A stretch of 58,856 nt of DNA from Bacteroidales bacterium (GTDB lineage Bacteria; Bacteroidota; Bacteroidia; Bacteroidales; JAADJA01). Every line of letters starts with the position of its first letter. Position 1 is the stretch's first letter. Below the pieces are notes generated by a model. It was given only the letters and a program-made list of their open reading frames with translations, made no database searches and was not told where the DNA came from. The stretch spans positions 1-58,856 of the forward strand of contig JAIOZL010000030.1 in assembly GCA_021740645.1 (NCBI GenBank), in the 5' to 3' direction. Made by a program: the position numbers and the translations under genes. Below are positions 45,016-53,391 of the stretch, one piece after another.

Positions 45016-47121
45016 TCAGTTTACCAACATCTTAACTATATGATAATTTTTGCCTTCAACATAACGGCAATAATATAAACCTCTGCTTAATTGCCCCGGC
45101 TCCCATGGGATGGTATATTCTCCTTCAGTCAGGGTGGTATTAATTATCTCATCAACTTTTATCCCCTCAGCAGAAAATATCTCAAGTTTTATAAAAGCTG
45201 ATTTACAAAGGCTAAATGAAATATTTGTTTTATCATTAAACGGATTGGGAAAAACCTGAATCGGGATGTCTGGTTTTATTTCAAAATTATTTTGCTTTAC
45301 TAATAAGCCACTGGTATCGGAATGTAATATAATGCCATCGAAACCTCCCACACACCAGCCATTATTTTCATCCAAAATGTAAAGTGCTTTAAGTTCCGAT
45401 CCCCCCATCAGTGGATAAGTTTGCGAATTCCATGAAATACCTCCATCAGTTGTATGCATTATTTCGTCGCCATAAGTAAGCCATCCATTATTTTCATCAA
45501 TAAAAAAAATGTCACTTATACTATTTAAAAATCCCGAACCAACAAGATGCTCACTCCAGTTAAGGCCCCCATCAGTGGTAATAAACAGATCGCCAAAAAA
45601 TCCCCCGGCCCATCCTTTGTATTCATCAATAAAAAAGATTGTTTTTAATGATGTGAAGTTACACGACCCTACGACATCCCAGGTTTCCCCGCTGTCGGTT
45701 GTTTTATATACATCAGGCGAATCATTTACAACCCACCCAATTTGATCGGATATAAAAAAGATTTTTGCAATCCCAAATGGAACAACCAATTGTACATTCC
45801 AATTTATTCCTCCATCCGAAGTTGAAAAAACACCTCCATATTCGGTGCCGGCCCAACCCTTTAAAGAGTCATGAAAAAAAACATTGGTCATTCCTGCTGC
45901 CGTATTCTGAAATTGAACAGTCCAGGTTTCTCCTCCATTTACGGTATTTAAAATATGTCCTGAACCGAAATCAGAAACTGCTAACCATCCTTTTTGACTA
46001 TTTACGAAATCTACACCAAAAACTTCACCTACAACAGGTATGTTTTGCTCTTCCCATAGCCAACCCCCATTCTTTGTGTTCATCACCACTCCTGCCCCAC
46101 CTACAGCCCAACCATCATCATCATTTACAAAATCAACATCGTAAAAAGGATACATATTGGCATTTGAAAGGCGGGTCCAGCTAAGCCCACCATCCGTTGA
46201 TTTATTAAGCTGCCCCTGCAGGCCATTTTTTGACCCAACAGCCCAGCCCAACGAGTTATTTAAAAAGAAAACTGCCTTAACCTGCCCACCCCAAAGATTT
46301 ACCGGGATCCAGTTTTCACCACCATCAACGGTATAATATACATATCCCATATCCTGCGTAACCCATCCATGGTTTTCATCGGTAAAAAACACATCCTTGA
46401 TATTATTTACAACATAGGTGTTTTGAAAATTCCATTGGTTGCCTCCATCCGTAGTATGAAGGATTGTACCCACAGACCCCACAACCCATCCTTCAGTATC
46501 ACTAATAAAAAAAGCTGACACCAAACTGGAGGTTGCCGGGCTTTCCTGCTCAATCCATTGCAAGCCACCATCTACAGTCGCGTAAATGGTGCCATCCTGG
46601 CCTACCACCCATCCTTTATATTCATTCGTAAAATATACATCGTACAAACTTTTTCCAGAAAGGGTAAAATCAGTATTCCAGCTTCCTCCCCCATCGGATG
46701 TGCTTCTCACTTCACCATATCCCGCTCCCGCAAGAACAATCCACCCCTGCAATTCTGAAATAAAACAAACATCCATTACATGCAGGCTGATAGATACATT
46801 TTGTAATTGCCAGTCAGCGCCCCCATTAATGGTATGAAGCAAAATCCCTTCTGAGGCTGCTGCCCACCCTTCATTCGGGTTGACAAACTGAATTTCATTA
46901 ATGGATTTGGTTGTCCCGGTTTGTTGAAGCTTCCAGGTTAAACCCCCATCAGTTGATTTAAATATTTGCCCATGTCCACTGCCAATCCATCCTGTGTTTT
47001 CATCTATAAAAAACACATCCTGGTTTTGATTTGGAAAGGTCGGACATTGTTGATACCATTGGCCAGAAACGGAAATACTTAGAAAAAGTAAGAGGATAAC
47101 ACGCAGACGAAAACATTTCAT
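45016..47121 (-). CDS. T9SS-sorted YCF48-like propeller protein
   Basis: I take the start at 47121 (701 residues), which opens a signal peptide (MKCFRLRVILLLFLSISVSG). An ATG 35 codons upstream gives no signal. About 14 repeats of a photosystem assembly factor/BNR type follow, each with an FFIDENTGWIGSG-like strand and a KSTDGGLTWKLQ-like Asp box, for two or more beta-propellers. A T9SS tail ends it (IQVFPNPFNDKTNISFS ... LSRGLYYCRYVEGKN ... VKMLVN). It is presumably exported. It is convergent with the aminotransferase gene, with 37 nt between the stops and no strong terminator. Confidence 0.88.
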   Translation of the reverse strand: MKCFRLRVILLLFLSISVSGQWYQQCPTFPNQNQDVFFIDENTGWIGSGHGQIFKSTDGGLTWKLQQTGTTKSINEIQFVNPNEGWAAASEGILLHTINGGADWQLQNVSISLHVMDVCFISELQGWIVLAGAGYGEVRSTSDGGGSWNTDFTLSGKSLYDVYFTNEYKGWVVGQDGTIYATVDGGLQWIEQESPATSSLVSAFFISDTEGWVVGSVGTILHTTDGGNQWNFQNTYVVNNIKDVFFTDENHGWVTQDMGYVYYTVDGGENWIPVNLWGGQVKAVFFLNNSLGWAVGSKNGLQGQLNKSTDGGLSWTRLSNANMYPFYDVDFVNDDDGWAVGGAGVVMNTKNGGWLWEEQNIPVVGEVFGVDFVNSQKGWLAVSDFGSGHILNTVNGGETWTVQFQNTAAGMTNVFFHDSLKGWAGTEYGGVFSTSDGGINWNVQLVVPFGIAKIFFISDQIGWVVNDSPDVYKTTDSGETWDVVGSCNFTSLKTIFFIDEYKGWAGGFFGDLFITTDGGLNWSEHLVGSGFLNSISDIFFIDENNGWLTYGDEIMHTTDGGISWNSQTYPLMGGSELKALYILDENNGWCVGGFDGIILHSDTSGLLVKQNNFEIKPDIPIQVFPNPFNDKTNISFSLCKSAFIKLEIFSAEGIKVDEIINTTLTEGEYTIPWEPGQLSRGLYYCRYVEGKNYHIVKMLVN

Positions 47122-47299
47122 GGCGAACTTTCTTTTATGTGATTTATATTGGTATCGTAAAGATAAATAAACAGGGATAAAATCACAAGTTAAAAACTTC
47201 ACCAGGACGAGTCTGAAGCCAGGCATTTAGCGTTGAGGCTCGTGCTAAATCTTAAAACAACTTATCTATTTCAATATATCATTAGGAGTATCAAAGGCA

Positions 47300-47376
47300 C
47301 GAGTCTCCTGGCTATGGCTCTTCTTCCGACTCGCGGCATAGGGCGGCATGCACTATAAGCCGCATGTTATAGCATG
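47300..47376 (-). other. Weak attC-like hairpin region
   Basis: Right after the stop of the next gene (minus direction) the sequence has CTATAACATGCGGC, like the core of the other hairpins in this island, and a short palindrome at 47348-47376 (CATGCACTATA and TGTTATAGCATG). The left partner arm is less clear than at the other sites. Confidence 0.3.
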
Positions 47377-47967
47377 TTATTCTTTAATAAATTCTTTATA
47401 ATCAATTATCAAACTTTCATCTTTTATTTGAAATTCTTTCACAATTCCATTTATAGGATATTCAAGATAAACCATATCCATTCCTTTATATGATTCAAAA
47501 AAATCAGGTGAAAATCCTGCCCAATTTATTGGAACTGGTTCATTGTTTTTTCTCCATTCTTTACGTTTTTTTCTTGTTTCCCTTTTTGTCTCTCCTTCTG
47601 GTGGTTTATATCCTTCAATCCATTGTCCACGGTTTGGTAAATAAATATTTCCCAAATCAATTACCCTATTATTTTCAATCTCAATGTTTTTAATTGTCAA
47701 TGGAACATAACCTGCAAATGCAACTATCAAGTTTAATTTTTCTGAATATTTTGTCTTGATAGAAAAATTTCCTTCCGCATTAGATTTTGTTGAGTCAATC
47801 GGTTTGCGATTTGAAAATCCTTTAAATGTGTCAATAGTGTCAACGCAAATTATAGCAAAAGGAATTTTTAAACTATCTTCATATGTTTTTACTGTACCCC
47901 TAAACTCTATTTGTCCATGAGCTATTATAGAATTTAATATTATAAATATGATGAAGTACTTTTTCAT
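47377..47967 (-). CDS. Exported carboxypeptidase-regulatory-like domain protein
   Basis: 196 residues. A signal peptide (MKKYFIIFIILNSIIAHGQI) is followed by a transthyretin/CarboxypepD_reg-like domain: RGTVKTYEDSLKIPFAIICV, NAEGNFSIKTKYSEKLNLIV, AFAGYVPLTIKNIEI and VIDLGNIYLP. The C-terminal part (KRETRKKRKEWRKNN) is very basic. There is no T9SS tail. It is one of a series of small minus-strand genes, each followed by a long hairpin, in an AT-rich island. I do not recognise a specific role. Confidence 0.75.
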   Translation of the reverse strand: MKKYFIIFIILNSIIAHGQIEFRGTVKTYEDSLKIPFAIICVDTIDTFKGFSNRKPIDSTKSNAEGNFSIKTKYSEKLNLIVAFAGYVPLTIKNIEIENNRVIDLGNIYLPNRGQWIEGYKPPEGETKRETRKKRKEWRKNNEPVPINWAGFSPDFFESYKGMDMVYLEYPINGIVKEFQIKDESLIIDYKEFIKE

Positions 47968-47975
47968 TATAATTT

Positions 47976-48115
47976 GCTATAATGGTTTGCGCTATGAATT
48001 GTGCGGGATTTTGTTTACTCTTCTTTTCATGATACCGATAAGTTGATTGATAGTTTTAGTTTTCATGTTTACAATTTTGCCCGTATTATTTTTAGCGCGT
48101 GTTATACACCGGGCG
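47976..48115 (-). other. attC-like hairpin site (after the toxin-antitoxin pair)
   Basis: On the plus strand, arms TATAATGGTTTGCGCTATG...GCGGG (47978-48007) and CCCG...TAGCGCGTGTTATA (48080-48106) pair as TATAA, GCGCTA and CGGG with unequal spacers. That is the R/L box layout of integron attC sites, with a loop of about 70 nt. Confidence 0.5.
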
Positions 48116-48116
48116 T

Positions 48117-48425
48117 TTATATTTCCTTCATTTTCTCAGGATTCTGCCTACAATCAAACACGGTTGCTATTTTGATGTAATTGTCCTGTTGCCAATAAAT
48201 GATTTTGAAATTGCCTTCTACTAAATATCTATATTCAAATTTTCTTTCGGAGAGTAATGGTTCTTTAGGCCCGCTGTTAGGATTCTTTTCTAGTAGGATT
48301 GTTCGGTCAATGATTTGTTTGACGAGTTTTCTAGCCACTCTTAAACTTGCCTTATCTTTATAATAATTAAAAATGTCTTCTAATTGAAATCTGGCAGTAT
48401 CTGTCCAAAATACTCTTAATTCCAT
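48117..48425 (-). CDS. RelE/ParE-family toxin
   Basis: 102 residues. The family pattern is visible: MELRVFWTDTARFQLEDIF, YYKDKASLRVARKLVKQIID, LLEKNPNSGPKEPLL, YRYLVEGNFKIIYWQQDN and IATVFDCRQNPEKM. RelE/ParE proteins act as ribosome-dependent mRNase or as gyrase inhibitor; which of them cannot be told. The start overlaps the end of the antitoxin gene by 10 nt. Such pairs are frequent cargo of integron-type arrays, which fits the hairpins around it. Confidence 0.9.
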   Translation of the reverse strand: MELRVFWTDTARFQLEDIFNYYKDKASLRVARKLVKQIIDRTILLEKNPNSGPKEPLLSERKFEYRYLVEGNFKIIYWQQDNYIKIATVFDCRQNPEKMKEI

Positions 48426-48658
48426 GAATCGATTTCATTTTTAAGTTCCCTGGCAGATGTTAATCTTCCATTTTCTGAGTCTGATTCAGCTTTGTCAATT
48501 AAATCATTTAATTCCTTTTGACTAAATGGTTTTAATTCCTTTTCAATTTTCTTCTTTTTCTCAATTCTTAGCAAGTCACTAAGTTTGTCAATTATATTTT
48601 CATCCTTTAGTCTGAGGAACTCCTGAACAAAATGAAGTTTTTTTGTTTGTATGTCCAT
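48416..48658 (-). CDS. Antitoxin of the RelE/ParE pair
   Basis: 80 residues, highly charged and helical (KLHFVQEFLRLKDENIIDKL, KKKKIEKELKPFSQKELNDL). It resembles short coiled antitoxins of Bacteroidota whose C-terminal part wraps the toxin (ESDSENGRLTSARELKNEID). The fit rests mainly on position and overlap with the toxin gene. No DNA-binding motif is obvious. Confidence 0.8.
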   Translation of the reverse strand: MDIQTKKLHFVQEFLRLKDENIIDKLSDLLRIEKKKKIEKELKPFSQKELNDLIDKAESDSENGRLTSARELKNEIDSWN

Positions 48659-48725
48659 TTCTTTAAGCTTTCTCCAAAGGTATTAAATATTATTCAATTT
48701 TCTTTTTTTACGCCTTGTGTATAAC

Positions 48726-48986
48726 AATCGCGTAGGGAAAGATAAGGAAAAGATCCTTATCTCAGCCCTTTCACACCACCGTACGTATGCTTATGCCGAA
48801 GCTTCAGCATAGGCGCTAAGGGTCTCGTATACGGCGGTTCGCTAAACATGGCTAAATTTACTATAAATCTCGTTCATGGGTATAAATCCATTGGCAAAGG
48901 ATGTTTCTATTCCTTTACAAGGTAAGAATTACGGATATTTTATGAGTGTTTTAAAATGAGAAGTTTTTTACTGATTTTTGCACAGT
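48726..48986 (-). repeat. 261-bp direct repeat copy 1, group II intron 3'-end-like
   Basis: Same length as copy 2 (50091-50351) with 10 substitutions (251 of 261 identical) and no indel. On the minus strand it ends like a bacterial group II intron. It has a domain V-like stem (arms 48775-48783 and 48830-48838), but the tip is lengthened by a 13-bp hairpin (48789-48814). A domain VI-like stem follows (48740-48748 with 48754-48762) and then CCCTAC. Its minus-strand start is GTGCA at 48983. No reverse transcriptase is encoded. Outside this repeat, the spacer 48659-49126 holds an attC-like hairpin and a short AT-rich remainder. Confidence 0.6.
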
Positions 48987-49114
48987 GTAACTTTGAGGTT
49001 AAACGCCGTTGCGCTACTCCCATTTTATTGCTAATTAATTTTAATTTTTTAAAAGTATATTATAAAGTTGAAATTAACAAAAACGCACAAGCAATGGCAT
49101 TTAACCTGTGTTAG
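48987..49114 (-). other. attC-like hairpin site (after the radical SAM gene)
   Basis: Arms GTAACTTTGAGGTTAAACGCC (48987-49007) and GGCATTTAACCTGTGTTAG (49095-49114, plus strand) pair as GTTAAAyGCC in the inner box and TAAC/GTTA in the outer box, separated by unequal spacers (TTTGAG versus TGTG side). This is the clearest attC-like layout in the window. The first repeat copy starts right at its outer edge. Confidence 0.5.
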
Positions 49115-49126
49115 ATGGAGTACTTG

Positions 49127-50068
49127 TTATTTATCACACTGATTGCATATTTCCAATTCAAATCTTCTATTTTCAGTCAATTTTCTCCTAATCTCTTCAT
49201 ATTTTTCATTATTCCATACATTTATCAAACTTTCTGTATTTAAATCCCCTAAAGTTAATCTTCCATATGCATCATTAGAACATAGACTTACTTTACCATC
49301 CGGTCTTAAAACCATCTCTTCAAAGGGCAAATAACAGGGAGAATTTTGAAAATACTTATATTCATCATTTAGTAATGCATTTTTATTGGGTGCTATTCCC
49401 CCTCTATTATTTAATACTTCATCATATTTCCTTAATACCACAACAATTAAAGGGTACTTTTCTGGTTTCATTTTTTTTAAACTATTTATAACCTTATATA
49501 TCTTCTTTCTTAAAATTAAATCATTACTATAGCTATTGATTGTTATTTTATCGATACCTGCATTTTTAAATTTAAGTATTTTATCAACGGTTAACAGTTT
49601 CCCATTTGTATAGAATGATATATAAACATTATTACATTTATTTTTTGTGTAGCGAATTTTATTTTCAAGTTCGTCATCAAGTAAAGGCTCATTGTTTGAA
49701 TGAAATAGAACTGTTCCTGAATAATTAATTTGTGATAGCTCGTTAATTATTTTTGTAAAAAGAACATCAGTCATTTTTGCAAATGGCCTTTTTTCATTTT
49801 CAATATTTACTGGGCAAAATTGACAAGTGTTATTACACCTATTTATTGTTTCGATTTCAATTATTTTAAATAAATTAGGTCTGAGAAAATCATAATTATT
49901 GGTTTTTTTTCGATTAATAAAATCTGCCATTTTAAGGTAGGAGTTCGTGTTAATAAACCTTTGAAATAGAAACCTTTTACTTATTGATCCTTTTAAATAT
50001 TTATAATGTATCAATAAGTATAGTAAATGGGTTCTCCTATATGGATTATAAATAAATATTTTTTTCAT
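49127..50068 (-). CDS. Radical SAM protein with SPASM-like C-terminus
   Basis: 313 residues. After an unusual basic N-terminus of about 70 residues comes the iron-sulfur motif C-x3-C-x2-C (ETINRCNNTCQFCPVNIEN, about 75-93), followed by a TIM-barrel half with SNNEPLLDDEL and YISFYTNGKLL. The C-terminal part has PCYLPFEEMVLRPDGKVSLC, SNDAYGRLTLGDLN and ends CNQCDK, as in SPASM/Twitch domains that hold an extra cluster. Relatives modify peptides or cofactors; no peptide substrate gene is obvious nearby. The gene is visibly more AT-rich than the core genes and is bracketed by two 261-bp direct repeats, so it is probably acquired. Confidence 0.85.
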   Translation of the reverse strand: MKKIFIYNPYRRTHLLYLLIHYKYLKGSISKRFLFQRFINTNSYLKMADFINRKKTNNYDFLRPNLFKIIEIETINRCNNTCQFCPVNIENEKRPFAKMTDVLFTKIINELSQINYSGTVLFHSNNEPLLDDELENKIRYTKNKCNNVYISFYTNGKLLTVDKILKFKNAGIDKITINSYSNDLILRKKIYKVINSLKKMKPEKYPLIVVVLRKYDEVLNNRGGIAPNKNALLNDEYKYFQNSPCYLPFEEMVLRPDGKVSLCSNDAYGRLTLGDLNTESLINVWNNEKYEEIRRKLTENRRFELEICNQCDK

Positions 50069-50090
50069 ACTAAATACGTGGATTCCATCT

Positions 50091-50351
50091 AATCGAGTAG
50101 GGAAAGATAAGGAAAAGATCCTTATCTCAGCCCTTTCACACCACCGTACGTATGCTTACGCCGAAGCTTCAGCATAGGCGCTACGGGTCTCGTATACGGC
50201 CGTTCGTTAAACATGGCTAAATTTACTATAAATCTCGTTCATGGGTATAAAACCATTGGCAAAGGATGTTTCTATTCCTTTACAAGGTAGGAATTAAGGG
50301 TATTTTATGAGTGTTTTAAAATGAGAAGTTTTTAACTGATTTTTGCACAGT
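50091..50351 (-). repeat. 261-bp direct repeat copy 2, group II intron 3'-end-like
   Basis: Second copy of the element at 48726-48986, in the same orientation, and 22 nt upstream of the radical SAM start codon. The domain V-like outer stem is weakened here (a G-G mismatch at one pair). The rest of the spacer 50069-50486 is the attC-like hairpin at 50354-50478. Confidence 0.6.
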
Positions 50352-50353
50352 AT

Positions 50354-50478
50354 GACGTGTTGCAGCTATGGCATGTAGCAGTTTATTTTGTTTTATGTTC
50401 TTTTGTAAAAGTAATTCCAATTTCGTTTCATTGTTAAAAATTACGCTGCTATATGCTATAGGTGCTGTTGTGCCGTCG
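50354..50478 (-). other. attC-like hairpin site (after the small lipoprotein gene)
   Basis: Arms TTGCAGCTATGGCATGTAGC(AG) (50360-50381) and CTGCTATATGCTATAGGTGC (50446-50465) pair over about 17 positions with bulges. The outer arm continues with GTTGTGCC on one side only. The loop is about 64 nt. The repeat copy begins 3 nt away. Confidence 0.45.
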
Positions 50479-50486
50479 TACTTTTT

Positions 50487-51026
50487 CTATTCTATTTTTT
50501 CAAAGATTTTTAATTCTAATGATATTAAATCAATATAATCTGTTAGGCTTTCTGCAACCTTATCTTCAATTTCAGCTTTGTCTTTAAAATTAACTTTTTC
50601 TAATTCTATAGCTTTATAATTTTCAGTAGAGCTTCTTATTTCGCTTCTTATTTCAGGGATTATTAAGTATTTCTTATAAGATTCAATAGACTCGACCCAT
50701 TCCAAAAAATCAGCAATCTTCTCAATATGTTTAGGAGTTAATGAATATGTAATTTGAACCTGACAGTATAGATTTTTAGCATTAAAGTCAATAATTTCAA
50801 ATTCAGGCACCATTAATGAATCAACTTTTTTAAACCTTATCAATTTTGATTCTTCTTCTAATTTGTGTTCTCCTGACTCCAAAACATATCTTTTCCTTTT
50901 ACTGATTATTAGTCCAAGTTCATTATCATTTAGTTTAATTTCATTCTGCTTTTGTGAATTCTGTCCACATGAAATCAGTGAAGAGGAAAGTAAAATGAGG
51001 ATAACATTAATTGCAATAAGTCTCAT
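50487..51026 (-). CDS. Small lipoprotein of unknown function
   Basis: 179 residues. A lipoprotein signal (MRLIAINVILILLSSSLISC; Cys near 20) is followed by a charged linker and a mixed helix/strand domain without a motif I recognise (MVPEFEIIDFNAKNLYCQVQ, HIEKIADFLEWVESIES). AT-rich and in the same orientation as its neighbours in the island. Predicted to sit in the outer or inner membrane facing the periplasm. Confidence 0.65.
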   Translation of the reverse strand: MRLIAINVILILLSSSLISCGQNSQKQNEIKLNDNELGLIISKRKRYVLESGEHKLEEESKLIRFKKVDSLMVPEFEIIDFNAKNLYCQVQITYSLTPKHIEKIADFLEWVESIESYKKYLIIPEIRSEIRSSTENYKAIELEKVNFKDKAEIEDKVAESLTDYIDLISLELKIFEKIE

Positions 51027-51086
51027 ATTGTTTATTTATCTCAAAATCATATTCAATTAATTGCAGTTGATATCTTTCAATAGTAT

Positions 51087-51227
51087 GCGGCACAACGGTT
51101 TATGGTATGGTGTCGTGCGGGAGTTCGAAGCTGATTTCCTATCAGTTTACACTGACCTTTTTTACGAGCCACAAACGCTCGAAAACCGCTGAAACCCGCA
51201 TGAACTATACCATGTGTTGTAGGGCGT
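51087..51227 (-). other. attC-like hairpin site (after the PH-like membrane protein gene)
   Basis: Arms CGGCACAACGGTTTATGGTA (51088 on) with TGGTGTCGTGCGGG to 51121, and CCCGCATGAACTATACCATG (51195 on) with TGTTGTAGGGCG to 51226. Boxes CCCGCA/TGCGGG, ATACCAT/ATGGTAT and TGTTGT/ACAAC pair in the order of attC L and R boxes with unequal spacers; the loop is about 73 nt. Located between the gene's stop at 51252 and the next gene. Confidence 0.5.
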
Positions 51228-51251
51228 AGATTATTCATATTCAATATATTA

Positions 51252-51908
51252 TCATTTCGGGAAAGTTAATATTGATATCATCATAATTCCACTAATAAAC
51301 ATAAGGAAATATAAGAATCTACTTATATCTTTAAGTTCTCGACCTTCCTTTAATACTATTTTTCGGAAATCTTTAGAAATCAAGGTAAATAAACAAGATA
51401 AAAATACTAATCCTAATGCACCAATCGCACCATTACCTAATGGAACACCTTCTGAATCACTCTTTGATAAATTTAAAAAATCCATTACAAACAAAATATT
51501 CCAAATAATCACAATCCCTATTGCAAATGGAATCTTAACAGGGAATCCTCCTTGCTTTTGTCTCTCTACTATAATATCCGAATCGCACTGCTTTTCTGAG
51601 GATGATGAATTGTCAAAGAATCCAGTCTGCTTAATTTGTCTAATTACTTCATTTGGATTTTTAAAAGTCCAGAAAATTACTTTTTCCTTATATTTTGGAA
51701 TCCTATGGTTTATTTTAATTCCTTGTCCAATTATCGGAATCATATAATAAGGCTCAATGGATATGATATCCTCAGGTCTAAATACAAGGTTTCCAACAAT
51801 TGTAGCATTTAAATCAAGTCGGTCCTTTGTAACTTTCAAACTGGCAAAGGGCCAAGTTGCATTAGCCATTCCAATCCTTGCTCCGCCAGTTAAATTTAAT
51901 TGTGTCAT
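51252..51908 (-). CDS. Membrane protein with PH-like N-terminal domain, unknown function
   Basis: 218 residues. The N-terminal 110 residues are a small beta domain (GMANATWPFASLKVTKDRLD, FRPEDIISIEPYYMIPIIGQ, GIKINHRIPKYKEKVIFWTF) that looks like a bacterial PH-type fold. The C-terminal half has three hydrophobic helices (IPFAIGIVIIWNILFVMDFL, GALGLVFLSCLFTLI, YFLMFISGIMMISIL). No enzyme motif. First gene of the island on the minus strand. Confidence 0.65.
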   Translation of the reverse strand: MTQLNLTGGARIGMANATWPFASLKVTKDRLDLNATIVGNLVFRPEDIISIEPYYMIPIIGQGIKINHRIPKYKEKVIFWTFKNPNEVIRQIKQTGFFDNSSSSEKQCDSDIIVERQKQGGFPVKIPFAIGIVIIWNILFVMDFLNLSKSDSEGVPLGNGAIGALGLVFLSCLFTLISKDFRKIVLKEGRELKDISRFLYFLMFISGIMMISILTFPK

Positions 51909-52227
51909 ATTTTATTTAATTATTTCTTGTTTGCAGTAGGTTTTCTTCTATGACCTACAACTCCTTTTATCCGTATAAAATATACCGAATAACTCCTAAA
52001 TCAATGTTTTATTCGGTATAAAGCTGTTTGTTTTGTTTGCTTCTGTTAATTGTTTTTATCGTTAACAGTTTTCAAATATATAAAAATCCTGGCATAAAGA
52101 AAACTCATTAAAAGATGATTTCCGGCCAGTAAGACAAAACATCCTAAGCTTTAATCACGGAATTTTTGGATTTGAATAAAAGAAATTTACCCGGAATTGC
52201 AAAGGGTTGATGAACTAACTATTCCCA
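51909..52227. other. Intergenic spacer with inverted repeats
   Basis: 319 nt without a gene. It has a perfect 12-bp inverted repeat TATACCGAATAA / TTATTCGGTATA at 51981-51992 and 52009-52020, and a short GTAGGT/ACCTAC hairpin at 51936-51958. The first could be a terminator-like or operator-like element at the edge of the accessory island. Nothing else was recognised. Confidence 0.45.
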
Positions 52228-53391
52228 TCAATTATCATTGATGATGCCTTCGCATAACCAGTTGGCAACGGCCTGTCGGTTGTCTTCAATAATAAATCGT
52301 TTTTGGTCCCTGTCATTGCGAATGTTGCCGAGCTCGGCATACACGGCTACAGGATAGGTTTCGCGGAGCATATGCAAATTCCGTGCTTTAACGGTCCCGG
52401 AATAGCCCCGGTTTTTCTGGTGCATATTGTACTTGGCAGCAATGGTATTCTGCAGGGTATTGGCAAGTTTTTTACCCGTATTGCTCCTGGGATTGTGATA
52501 GAAAAACATATCAATACGCTCTCCCCTCGACCTTGAATCCACATGGATGATGATAGCTCTTTGTTTTATCGCCCCTTCCTTTTTATGCTCTTTGTACAAG
52601 GCATTGATAGCATAAACTCTTTGATTCAGCCGTTTGACCTGGTTCAGAGGGATAACCTGCTCAGGGTAGCATACCTCGTCTTTGTCAGCCTTGAGATAAG
52701 AGTCAGAACGTATTCCATCGTTGTTATCGCGGGTAATCATATACACCGTAGCATCATGCTCCAGTAAATTCCTGGCCAATCGCAGGCTGATATCGTAGGC
52801 GTACTCGTCTTCACACAATTGATGGCCGTTAAATGTAACCACTGCGCCGGGGTCGGGCCCCCCATGTCCCGATACAACATAGTATACATGGCCTTTTAAT
52901 TGGTGCGATTTTAATTTGACTTCTTCGTACTCTTTGCCAAAAATGGAATACACCCCTTTAATATCTGCAGAGGTGGATTTTATACCCTCTTTTATAGGTG
53001 TGGCAGGGAGAATATCGGGCACCCACAAAATGTTGTCGGCCCGGTAGTCATTGGCTTTGAGGCCAAGCTGATGAACCCTTTCATTGAATTCCTGGATTTT
53101 TACTGCATAGTCCCAGTCATTTTTATTGATCGTGGAACGGATGCTTTTCGCATCGTATTTATACTCCAGAATTGGAATTTTATAGTCTTTGTCTTTGCGA
53201 AGGCTTAAATCATCCAATTGATTAATTTCCTTGAATCGCTGGATGTTTTCAGATGATTTTTCAAGGCCAAAACGTTCTAAAAGGGAATAGGCTCCTTCCC
53301 CTGCTTTAACCTGTGTAACAATATATTCACCGTTCTGGGCATAAACCCCGTTCATTACAATTAGCATCAATATTAAAAAAAACAACCTCAT
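52228..53391 (-). CDS. LysM-containing N-acetylmuramoyl-L-alanine amidase
   Basis: 387 residues. A signal peptide (MRLFFLILMLIVMNGVYAQN) precedes a LysM-like module (about 22-75: VTQVKAGEGAYSLLERFGLE, NQLDDLSLRKDKDYKIPI) and, from about 170, an amidase_3 zinc hydrolase domain with SGHGGPDPGAV (first His), a Glu in CEDEYAYDISLRLA, the second His in IIIHVDSRSRGE and the catalytic Glu in VYAELGNIRNDRDQKRF. It should cleave the bond between MurNAc and the stem peptide in peptidoglycan. The start immediately follows the stop of the CYTH gene. Confidence 0.92.
   Translation of the reverse strand: MRLFFLILMLIVMNGVYAQNGEYIVTQVKAGEGAYSLLERFGLEKSSENIQRFKEINQLDDLSLRKDKDYKIPILEYKYDAKSIRSTINKNDWDYAVKIQEFNERVHQLGLKANDYRADNILWVPDILPATPIKEGIKSTSADIKGVYSIFGKEYEEVKLKSHQLKGHVYYVVSGHGGPDPGAVVTFNGHQLCEDEYAYDISLRLARNLLEHDATVYMITRDNNDGIRSDSYLKADKDEVCYPEQVIPLNQVKRLNQRVYAINALYKEHKKEGAIKQRAIIIHVDSRSRGERIDMFFYHNPRSNTGKKLANTLQNTIAAKYNMHQKNRGYSGTVKARNLHMLRETYPVAVYAELGNIRNDRDQKRFIIEDNRQAVANWLCEGIINDN

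Noticed and set aside
48726..50351. Insertion sequence or composite transposon formed by the two direct repeats
   Set aside because: The 261-bp copies have no terminal inverted repeats, no transposase and no clear target-site duplication.
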